Shown here: positions 10,891 through 19,830 of the stretch, in pieces
How positions within the stretch are numbered: the first letter of the stretch is position 1
Layout: each line of letters opens with the position of its first letter
Origin: Schoenoplectus triqueter
Lineage: Eukaryota; Streptophyta; Magnoliopsida; Poales; Cyperaceae
Assembly (NCBI GenBank): GCA_964058805.1
Contig: CAXKVV010000126.1
Coordinates: forward strand, 1 to 19,904
Length of the DNA: 19,904 nucleotides
Direction: 5' to 3'
Translations under genes and position numbers: made by a program
Notes under the pieces: generated by a model
Databases searched by the model: none
What the model saw: the letters and a program-made list of their open reading frames with translations, nothing else
What the model was told of the DNA's origin: nothing

Positions 10891-11830
10891 TCATGGCGCG
10901 CAAAACGTGAAAAAGGGACCCGCCGCACTCGGCACCGTCGAAAACGAGTCCGGGCGCGCAAAACGTGAAAATGGGACCCGACGCACTCGGCACCGCCGAA
11001 AACGAGTCCGGGAGCGTAAAACGTGAAAACGGGACTCGAGCACTGGGCACAGCCGAAAACGAGTCCGGGCGCACAAAACGTGAAAATGGGACCCGACGCA
11101 CTCGGCACCGCCGAAACGGAGTCCGGGCGCGCAAAACGTGAAAACGGGACCCGACGCACTCGGCACCGCCGAAACGGAGTCCGGGCGCGCAAAACGTGAA
11201 AACGGGACCCGACGCACTCGGCACCGCCGAAACCGAGTCCGGGCGCGCAAAACGTGAAAACGGGACCCGACGCACTCGGCACTGCCGAAACCGAGTCCGG
11301 GCGCGCAAAACGTGAAAACGGGACCCGACGCACTCGGCACCGCCGAAAACGAATCATGGCGCGCAAAACGTGAAAAAGGGACCCGCCGCACTCGGCACCG
11401 TCGAAAACGAGTCCGGGCGCGCAAAACGTGAAAATGGGACCCGACGCACTCGGCACCGCCGAAAACGAGTCCGGGAGCGTAAAACGTGAAAACGGGACTC
11501 GAGCACTGGGCACAGCCGAAAACGAGTCCGGGCACACAAAACGTGAAAATGGGACCCGACGCACTCGGCACCGCCGAAACGGAGTCCGGGCGCGCAAAAC
11601 GTGAAAACGGGACCCGACGCACTCGGCACCGCCGAAACCGAGTCCGGGCGCGCAAAACGTGAAAACGGGACCCGACGCACTCGGCACCGCCGAAACCGAG
11701 TCCGGGCGCGCAAAACGTGAAAACGGGACCCGACGCACTCGGCACCGCCGAAACCGAGTCCGGGCGCGCAAAACGTGAAAACGGGACCCGACGCACTCGG
11801 CATCGCCGAAACCGAGTCCGGGCGCGCAAA
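10891..11830 (+). repeat. 463-bp duplication and local burst of GAAACCGAG units
   Basis: The GAATCATGG unit and its followers at 10891 recur at 11354, an offset of 463 bp (eight units, one of them 57 bp). Within both halves the units carry GAAACGGAG or GAAACCGAG in place of GAAAACGAG. From 11584 to 11816 successive units are spaced exactly 58 bp apart and are nearly identical. The two halves hold different numbers of the GAAACCGAG unit, as expected from recent slippage or unequal exchange. Confidence 0.85.
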
Positions 11831-13199
11831 ACGTGAAAATGGGACCCGACGCACTCGGCACCGCCGAAAACGTGTCCGGGAGCGCAAAACGTGAAAACGG
11901 GACCCGACGTACTCGGCACCGCCGAAAACGAATCATGGCGCGCAAAACGTGAAAAAGGGACCCGACGCACTCGGCACCGCCGAAAACGAGTCCGGGCGCG
12001 CAAAACGTGAAAATTGGACCCGACGCTCTCGGCACCGCCGAAAACGAGTCCGGGAGCGAAAAACGTGAAAACGGGACTCGAGCACTGGGCAAAGCCGAAA
12101 ACGAGTACGGGCGCGCAAAACGTGAATACGGAACCCGACGCACTCGGCACCGTCAAAAACGAGTCCGGACGCGCGAAACGTGAAAACGGGACCCGAACCA
12201 CTTCGCACCGCCGAAAACGAGTCCGGGGGCCCAAAACGTGAAAACGGGACCCGACGCACCCGGCACCGCCGAACAAGAGTCCGTGCGCGCGAAACGTGAA
12301 AACGGGACCCGACGCACTCCGCACCGCCGAAAACGAGTCCGGGAGCGGAAAACGTGAAAACGGGACCCGACGCACTCGGCACCGCCGAAAACGAGTTCGG
12401 GAGCGTAAAACGTGAAAATGGGACTCGAGCACTCAACACCCCCGAAAACGAGTCCGGGCGCGTAAAACGTGAAAACAGGACCCGACGCACTCGGCACCGC
12501 CGAAAACGAGTTCGGGAGCGCAAAACGTGAAAACGGGACTCGAGCACTCAACACCCCTGAAAACGAGTCCGGGCGCGGAAAACGTGAAAACAGGACCCGA
12601 CGCACCCGGCACCGCCGAAAAACGATTCCGACCGCGCAAAACCTAAAAACGCGACCCGACGCACTCCGCACCGCCGAAAACGAGTTAGGGAGCGCAAAAT
12701 GTGAAAACGAGACCCGACGCACTCGGCACCGCCGAAAACAAGTCCGGTAGCGTAAAACGTGAAAACGGGACTCGAGCACTGGGCACCGCCGAAAACGAAT
12801 CCGGACGCGCAAAACGTGAAAACGCGACCCGAACCACTCCGCATCGCCGAAAACGAGTTCGGGGGCGCAAAACGTGAAAACGGGACCCGTCGCACTCCGC
12901 ACCGCCAAAAACGAGTCCGGGCGCGCAAAACGTGAAAATAGGACCCGACGAACTCGGCACCGCTGAAAACGAGTCCGGGCGCGCAAAACGTGAAAACGGG
13001 ACCCGACGCACTCGGCACCGCCGAAAACGAGTCAGGGCGCGCAAAACGTGAAAACGAGACCCGACGCACTCGGCACCGCCGAAAACGAGTCCGGGAGCGT
13101 AAAACGTGAAAACTGGACTCGAGCACTGGGCACAGCCGAAAAACAGTCCGGGCGCGCAAAACGTGAAAACGGGACCCGACGAACTCCGCACCGCCGAAA

Positions 13200-14470
13200 A
13201 AGAGTCCGGGCGCGCAAAACGTGAAAACGGGACCCGACGCACTCGGCACCGCCGAAAACGATTCCGGGCGCGCAAAACGTGAAAACGGGACCCGACGTAC
13301 TTGGCACCGCCGAAAACGAGTCCGGGAGCGCAAAACGTGAAAACGGGACCCGAGCACTCGGCACCGTCGATAACGAGTCAGGGAGCGAAAAACTTGGAAG
13401 CGGGACCCGACGCACTCGGCACCGCCGAAAACGAGTCCGGGCGCGCAAAACGTGAAAACATGACCCGACGCACTCCGCAGCGCCGAAAATTTGTCTGGGC
13501 GCGCAAAACTTGAAAACGGGACATGACTCCCACGTGACCGCCAAAAACGAGTCCGGGCGCGCAAAACGTTAAAACGGGACCCGACGATCTCGGCACCGCC
13601 GAAAACGAGTCCGGGCGCGCAAAAGGTGAAAACGGGACACGACGCACACGGCACCGCCGAAAATGAATCCTGGCGCGCAAAACGTGAAAAAAGGACCCGA
13701 CGCACTCGGCACCGCCGAAAACGAGTCCGGAAGCGCATAAGGTGAAAACGGGACCAGACGCCCACGGCACCGCCGAAAACGAATCCTGGCGCGCAAAACG
13801 TGAAAAAGGGACCCGACGCACTCGGCGCCGCCGAAAACGAGTCTGGGCGCGCAAAACGTGAAAACGGGACCCGACGCACTCGGCACCGCCGAAAACGAGT
13901 CCGGGCGCGCAAAACGTGAAAACGGGACCCGAACCACTCCGCACCGCCAAAAATGAGTCCGGGGGCGCAAAACGTGAAAATAGGACCCGCCGCACCCGGC
14001 ACCGCAAAAAAACGAGTCCGGGCGCGCAAAACGTGAAAACGGGACCTGACGCACTCCGCACCGTCGAACACGAGTCCGGGCGCGCAAAACGTGAAAACGG
14101 GACCCGAACCACTTCGCACCGCCGAAAACGAGTCCGTGCGCGCAAAACCTGAAAACGGGATCCGACGCACTCGGCACCGTCGAAAACGAGTCCGGGAGCG
14201 CAAAACGTGAAAACGGGACCCGACGCGCTCGGCACCGCCGAAAACGAGTCTGGGAGCGCAAAACGTGAAAACGGGACTCGAGCACTCGGCACCGCCGAAA
14301 ACGAGTCCGGGAGCGCAAAACGTGAAAACGGGACCCGACGCACTCCGCACCGCCGAAAACGTGTCCGGGAGCGCAAAACGTGAAAACGGGACCCGACGCA
14401 CTCGGCACCGCCGAAAACGAATCATGGCGCGCAAAACGTGAAAAAGGGACCCGACGCACTCGGCACCGCC
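13200..14470 (+). repeat. Large higher-order block, copy 2
   Basis: This is the partner of 8340-9720. A third, partial version lies at about 14880-15540. It shares the GAATCCTGG unit, a GAAAAGGAG unit, the GTGCGCGCAAAACCTG unit, the run of GGGAGCG / CTCGAGCAC units, an AACGTGTCCGGGAGCG unit and the GAATCATGG unit, in the same order. Substitutions between copies are frequent, so these copies are older than the 464-bp identical pair. Confidence 0.75.
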
Positions 14471-17449
14471 GAAAACGAGTCCGGGAGCGTAAAACGTGAA
14501 AACGGGACTCGAGCACTGGGCACAGCCGAAAACGAGTCCGGGGGCGCAAAACGTGAAAACGGAACCCGACGCACTCGGCACCATCTAAAACGAGTCCGGA
14601 CGCGCAAAACGTGAAAACGGGACCCGAACCACTTCGCACCGCCGAAAACGAGTCTGGGGCCCAAAACGTGAAAACGGGACCCGACGCACCCGGCACCGCC
14701 GAAAACGAGTCCGGGAGCGGAAAACGTGAAACCGGGACCCGACGCACTCGGCACCTCCGAAAACGAGTTCGGGAGCGCAAAACGTGAAAACGGGACTCGA
14801 GCACTCAACACCCCCGAAAACGAGTCCGGTAGCGTAAAACGTGAAAACGGGACTCGAGCACTGGGCACCGCCGAAAACGAATCCTGGCGCGCAAAACGTG
14901 AAAAAGGGACCCGACGCACTCGGCACCGCCGAAAAGGAGTCCGGGCGCGAAAAACGTGAAAACAGGACCCGATGCACTCCGCGCCGTCGAAAACGAGTCT
15001 GGGCGCGTAAAACGTGAAAACGGGACCCGAACCACTTCGCACCGCCGAAAACGAGTCGGGGGGCACAAAACGTGAAAACGGGACCCGACGCACCCGGCAC
15101 CGCCGAAAACTAGTCCGTGCGCGCAAAACCTGAAAACGGGACCAAACGCACTCCGCACCGCCGAAAACGAGTCCGGGAGCGCAAAACATGAAAACGGGAC
15201 CCGACGCACTCGGCACCGCCGAAAACGAGTCCGGGAGCGCAAAACGTGAAAACGGGACTCGAGCACTCGGCACCGCCGAAAACGAGTCCGGGAGCGCAAA
15301 ACGTGAAAACGGGACTCGAGCACTCGGCACCGCCGAAAACGAGTCCGGGTGCGCAAAACGTGAAAACGGGACCCGACGCACTCCGCACCGCCGAAAACGT
15401 GTCCGGGAGCGCAAAACGTGAAAACGGGACCCGACGCACTCGGCACCGCCGAAAACGAATCATGGCGCACAAAACGTGAAAAAGGGACCCGACGCACTCG
15501 GCACCGCCGAAAAAGAGTCCGGGCGCGCAAAACGTGAAAACGGGACCCGACGTACTCGGCACCGCCGAAAACGAGTCCGGGAGCGTAAAAGGTGAAAACG
15601 GGACTCGAGCACTGGGCACAGCCGAAAACGAGTCCGGGCGCGCAAAACATGAATACGGAACCCGACACACTCGGCATCGTCGAAAACGAGTCCGGACGCG
15701 CAAAACGTGAAAACGGGACCCGAACCACTTCGCACCGCCGAAAACGAGTCCGTGCGCGGAAAACATGAAAACGGGACCCGACGCACTCCGCACCGCCGAA
15801 AACGAGTCCGGGAGCGGAAAACGTGAAAACGGGACCCGACGCACTCGGCACCGCCGAAAACGAGTCCGGGAGCGCAAAACGTGAAAACGAGACTCGAGCA
15901 CTCAACACCCCCGAAAACGAGTCCGGGCGCGGAAAACGTGAAAACAGGACCCGACGCACCCGTCACCGCCGAAAAACGAGTCCGACCGCGCAAAACGTAA
16001 AAACGGGACCCGACGCACTCCGCACCGCAGAAAACGAGTTAGGGAGCGCAAAACGTGAAAACGGGACCCGGCGCACTCGGCACCGCCGAAAACAAGTCCG
16101 GTAGCGTAAAACGTGAAAACGGGACTCGAGCACTGGGCACCGCCGAAAACGAGTCCGGGCGCGCAAAACGTGAAAACGGAACCCGACGCACGCGGCACCG
16201 TCGAAAACGAGTCCGGACGCGGAAAACGTGAAAACGCGACCCGAACCACTCCGTATCGCCGAAAACGAGTTCGGGGGCGCAAAACGTGAAAACGGGACCC
16301 GACGCACTCCGCACCGCCGAAAACGAGTCCGGGAGCGCAAAACGTGAAAACGGGACCCGCCACTCTCACCACCGCCGAAAACGAGTCCGGGCGCGCAAAA
16401 CGTGAAAACAGGACCCGACTCCCTCGTGACCGCCGAAAACGAGTCCGGGCGCGCAAAACGTGAAAACGGGACCCGACGCACTCGGCACCGCCGAAAACGA
16501 GTCCGGGCGCGCAAAACGTGAAAACGGGACCCGACGCACTTGGCACCGCCGAAAACGAGTCCGGGCGCGCAAAACGTGAAAACGGGACCCGACGAGTAAC
16601 GAGTCCGGGAGCGTAAAACGTGAAAACGGGACTCGAGCACTGGGCACAGCCGAAAAAGAGTCCGGGCGCGCAAAACGTGAAAACGGAACCCGACGCAGTC
16701 GGCACCGCCGACAACGAGTCCAAGAGCGCAAAACGTGAAAACGGGACTCGAGCACTCGGCACCGCCGAAAACGATTCCGGGAGCGCAAAACATGAAAACT
16801 GGACCCGACTCCCACGTGACCGTCGAAAAATGAGTCCGGGCGCGCAAAACGTGAAAACGGGACCCGACGCACTCCGCACCGCCAAAAACGAGTTCGGGAG
16901 CGTAAAACGTGAAAACGGGACTCGAGCACGGGGCACCGCCGAAAACGAGTCCGGGCGCGCAAAACGTGAAAACGGAACCCGACGCACTCGGCACCGTCGA
17001 AAACGAGTCCGGACGCGCAAAACGTTAAAACGGGACCCGAACCACTTCGCACCACCGAAAATGAGTCCGGGGGCACAAAACGTGAAAACGGGACCCGACG
17101 CACCCGGCACCGCCGAAAACGAGTATGTGCGCGCAAAACGTGAAAACGGGACCCGACGCACTCCGCACCGCCGAAAACGAGTCCGGGAGCGCAAAACGTG
17201 AAGACGGGACCCGACGCACTCGGCACCGCCGAAAACGAGTCCGGGAGCGCAAAACATGAAAATGGGACTCGAGCACCCGGCACCGCCGAAAACGAGTCCG
17301 GGAGCGCAAAACTTGAAAACGGGACCCGACGCACCCGGCACGGCAGAAAAACGAGTCCGGGAGCGCAAAAATTGAAAACGGGACCCGACGCACCCGGCAC
17401 CGCCGAAAAACGAGTCCGGGTGCGCAAAACGTGAAAACGGGACCCGACG

Positions 17450-18784
17450 CACACGGCACCGCCGAAAACGAGTCCTGGCACACAAAACGTGAAAAAGGGA
17501 CCCGACGCACTCGGCACCGCCGAAAACGAGTCCGTGCGCGCAAAACGTGAAAACGGGACCCGACGCACTCCGCACCGCCGAAAACGAGTCCGGTAGCTCA
17601 AAACGTGAAAACGGGACTCGAGCACTCGGCACCGTCGAAAACGAGTCCGGGAGCGCAAAACGTGAAAACAGGACCCGACTCCCACGTGACCGTCGAAAAC
17701 GAGTCCGGGCGCGCAAAACGTGAAAACGGGACTCGACGCACTCAACAGCACCGTAAACGAGTCCGGGCGCGCAAAACGTGAAAACGGGACCCGACGCACC
17801 CGGCACCGCCGAAAAACGAGTCCGGGCGCGCAAAACGTGAAAACGGGACCCCAAGCACTCCGCACCGCCGAAAACGAGTCCGGGAGCGCAAAACGTGAAA
17901 ACGGGACCCGACGCACTCGGCACCGCCGAAAACGAGTCCGGGAGCGCAAAACGTGAAAACGGGACGCGACGCACTCACCACCGCCGAAAACGAGTCCGGG
18001 CGCGCAAAACGTGAAAACGGGACCCGACGCACTCGGCACCGCCGAAACCGACTCCGGGCGCGCAAAACGTGAAAACGGGACCAGACGCACACGGCACCGC
18101 CGAAAACGAGTCCTGGCACACAAAACGTGAAAAAGTGACCCGACGCACTCGGCACCGCCGAAAACGAGTCCGTGCGCGCAAAACGTGAAAACGGGACCCG
18201 ACGCACTCCGCACCGCCGAAAACGAGTCCGGTAGCTCAAAACGTGAAAACGGGACTCGAGCACGCGGCACCGTTGAAAACGAGTCCGGGAGCGCAAAACG
18301 TGAAAACAGGACCCGACTCCCACGTGACCGTCGAAAACGAGTCCGGGCACGCAAAATGTGAAAACGGGACCCGACGCACTCAACAGCACCGTAAACGAGT
18401 CCGGGCGCGCAAAACGTGAAAACGGGACCCGACGCACTCGGCACCGCCGAAAAACGAGTCCGGTAGCGCAAAACTTGAAAACGGGACCCGACGCACCCGG
18501 CACCGCCGAAAAACAAGTCCGGGCGCGCAAAACGTGAAAACGGGACCCCACGCACTCCGCACCGCCGAAAACGAGTCCGGGAGCGCAAAACGTGAAAACG
18601 GGACCCGACGCACTCGGCACCGCCGAAAACGAGTCCGGGAGCGCAAAACGTGAAAACGGGACTCGACGCACTCACCACCGCCGAAAACGAGTCCGGGCGC
18701 GCAAAACGTGAAAACGGGACCCGACGCACTCGGCACCGCCGAAACCGACTCCGGGCGCGCAAAACGTGAAAACGGGACCCGACG
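17450..18784 (+). repeat. 11/12-unit higher-order tandem duplication (638-697 bp)
   Basis: Rare units line up at a constant offset of 638 bp, exactly 11 units: CCTGGCACAC at 17474 and 18112, CGGTAGCTC at 17591 and 18229, and CTCAACAGCACCGTAAAC at 17741 and 18379. After that the second copy holds one additional 59-bp unit, so the GAAACCGACTCC unit is offset by 697 bp (18051 to 18748). The order of units is the same in both copies and only scattered substitutions separate them. Confidence 0.88.
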
Positions 18785-19239
18785 CACTCGGCACCGCTGA
18801 AAACGAGTCTGGGAGCGCAAAACGTGAAAACGGGACTCGAGCACTCGGCACCGCCGAAAACGAGTCCGGGAGCGCAAAACGTGAAAACGGGACTCGAGCA
18901 CTCGGCACCGCCGAAAACGAGTCCGGGAGCGCAAAACGTGAAAACGGGACCCGACGCCCTCCGCACCGCCCAAAACGTTTCCGGGAGCGCAAAACGTGAA
19001 AACGGGACCCGACGCACTCGGCACCGCCGAAAACGAATCATGGCGCGCAAAACGTGAAAAAGGGACCCGACGCACTCGGCACCGCCGAAAACGAGTCCGG
19101 GCGCGCAAAACGTGAAAATGGGACCCGACGCACTCGGCACCGCCGAAAACGAGTCCGGGAGCGTAAAACGTGAAAACGGGACTCGAGCACTGGGCACAGC
19201 CGAAAACGAGTCCGGGCGCGCAAAACGTGAAAACGGAAC
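18766..19239 (+). repeat. Terminal block of the array
   Basis: The last eight units repeat the order found around 9290-9620 and 15188-15640: several GGGAGCG units joined by GGGACTCGAGCACTCGGC, then an AACGTTTCC/AACGTGTCC unit, the GAATCATGG unit with GTGAAAAAGGG, a GTGAAAATGGG unit and a GGGAGCGTAAAACG unit followed by CTCGAGCACTGGGCACAGCC. The array stops inside a unit, after GTGAAAACGGAAC. Confidence 0.8.
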
Positions 19240-19400
19240 TGTGCGACCCTTTTTCGCGCGCCGCCGCACCGCCGCTGGGCGATGGGTTCGCGGAAGAAGG
19301 ACACGGAGATCCCTCCCGAGCGTGCATCTGCTGGGTGTCGGCCGATTCTGCCGTTTAGAGATATTTGGATGCACATTCAGGGGGTTTTTTAGTGATTGTG
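19240..19400. other. GC-rich unique sequence adjoining the array
   Basis: Immediately right of the array comes about 120 bp of GC-rich sequence (GCGCGCCGCCGCACCGCC and following), passing into AT-richer sequence with a run of T after GGGGG near 19380. Open frames here are extensions of array frames (plus strand to 19411; minus strand starting near 19374-19376) and show no known domain. It could be a gene or 5'-leader fragment of a transposon. I do not recognise it. Confidence 0.4.
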
Positions 19401-19550
19401 AGTTCTTGTAGATTCCGATGGGCGCAAGCCCCCACCGTTAATTACCCTGGGCTACTAACCTCGAGGCACCTCTGGATCTTTGAAAGAGAGAAGCAAATAG
19501 TATAGTTAAAAGATGGTCAAGTGGTCGTCTAGGTTCATAAAAAGGGGTCC
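19401..19550. other. Spacer without recognisable content
   Basis: I find no ORF, RNA fold or repeat in this stretch. A short purine-rich run (AAAAAGGGG, about 19539-19547) immediately precedes the ATGGAAGACG repeat. It resembles a polypurine tract but has no LTR-like context. Confidence 0.4.
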
Positions 19551-19707
19551 ATGGAAGACGAACCTACAAACAGATCGGTTCAATCTTTATTTAACCCTAT
19601 GGAAGACGAACCTACAAACAGATCGGTTCAATCTATGGAAGACAAACCTACAAACAGATCGGTTTTGTCCTATGGAAGACGAACTTACAAACAGATCGGT
19701 TCAGTCT
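19551..19707 (+). repeat. Second tandem repeat, about 36-bp unit, four copies
   Basis: Four copies begin ATGGAAGAC(G/A)AAC(C/T)TACAAA and continue CAGATCGGTT with a CAATCT-like end. They start at 19551, 19599, 19635 and 19672. The first two are identical over 36 bp and separated by a 12-bp insert (TTATTTAACCCT); the third and fourth carry substitutions. The open plus-strand frames over them (19513-19767 and 19551-19748) repeat phrases such as WKTNLQTDRFNL or MEDEPTNRSVQS in two frames, which marks a DNA repeat and not a protein. The unit is unrelated to the 58-bp unit. Confidence 0.9.
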
Positions 19708-19830
19708 ATGCCACCTCGAGATGTAACCTTACTTACAGACCAGGTTAATCTCTTCAGAGGGGCTTGAGGTGAGTCTACCTACAGAACGACTCGACCTCCG
19801 TTGATCTAGAAGATAAACCTACTACAGAAC
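19708..19830 (+). repeat. Decayed copies of the 36-bp repeat
   Basis: Three further segments keep the ACCTACAGA...GGTTCAATCT skeleton with many changes: ACTTACAGACCAGGTTAATC (about 19729), CTACCTACAGAACGACTCGA (about 19777) and CCTACTACAGAACGGTTCAA (about 19817). The gradient from good to poor copies suggests an older, wider array. The final 70 bp of the window hold nothing I can identify. Confidence 0.6.

Larger units (their letters stand above)
2231..16050 (+). repeat. Recurring CCGACCGCG cassette (seven dispersed copies)
   Basis: A fixed run of subfamilies recurs with starts at 2231, 4094, 6150, 7713, 10200, 12573 and 15927. It begins with a GCGCGGAAAACGTG unit followed by AACAGGACCCGACGCACCC, then a 59-bp unit with GAAAAACGAG and CCGACCGCG plus AACGTAAAAACGGG, then a CACTCCGCACC unit. 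Copies near 6150, 7713, 12573 and 15927 share further downstream units: a CGGTAGCG/CGGTTGCG unit, a CTCGAGCAC unit, a GCACCGTCG unit with GGACGCGC, and a GAACCACT unit. The 12573 copy has lost one of these. The copies are 1.5-3.4 kb apart, so the period is irregular. The entry spans all copies; the sequence between them is ordinary array. Confidence 0.8.
2072..19239 (+). repeat. 58-bp CpG-rich tandem repeat array, about 296 copies (minisatellite/satellite)
   Basis: The whole interval is a head-to-tail array in one orientation. A canonical unit is 9041-9098: it starts CCGGGCGCGCAAAACGTG, passes through AAAACGGGACCCGACG and CACTCGGCACCGCC, and ends GAAAACGAGT. This unit has 38 of 58 bases G or C and 11 CpG dinucleotides. 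Most copies are 58 bp; common length variants are 57 bp (GGGACTCGAGCAC), 59 bp (GCCGAAAAACGAG) and about 66 bp (GAACCACTCGAGCAC). Individual units differ at several positions, and diagnostic variants recur together and define subfamilies. No non-repeat insertion is seen anywhere inside. The length divided by 58 gives about 296 units. I do not recognise it as a named plant satellite. It is not the telomere repeat and lacks the 155-180-bp period typical of plant centromere satellites, although three units make 174 bp. Confidence 0.97.

Noticed and set aside
2127..18999. Plus-strand ORFs of 60-190 residues beginning MKTGPDAL...
   Set aside because: They are the same repeat read between TGA codons that occur once per unit. 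Most use GTG or TTG in AAAACGTG/AAAACTTG as a start, which a plant nuclear gene would not.
2072..19239. CRISPR array
   Set aside because: The period is regular but there are no unique spacers; the whole 58-bp unit is repeated. There are no cas-like genes and the flanks look like plant DNA.
2072..19239. Ribosomal DNA intergenic spacer repeats
   Set aside because: Plant rDNA spacers do contain GC-rich subrepeats, but neither flank shows 25S or 18S sequence or a recognisable Pol I promoter.
2072..19239. Telomere or classical centromere satellite
   Set aside because: There is no TTTAGGG-type run, and the basic period is 58 bp, not 155-180 bp. The 174-bp trimer is noted but does not show up as a distinct repeating trimer of unit types.
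2072..19239. CACTA transposon subterminal repeats, prompted by GCACTCGGCA words
   Set aside because: The word resembles motifs in some grass CACTA elements and MITEs, but no CACTA terminus or transposase is present and the array is far longer than a subterminal region.
19513..19767. Small protein gene of 84 residues
   Set aside because: The frame runs over the 36-bp DNA repeat, which is open in two frames with repeated phrases; the reading depends on repeat composition, not on a conserved protein.
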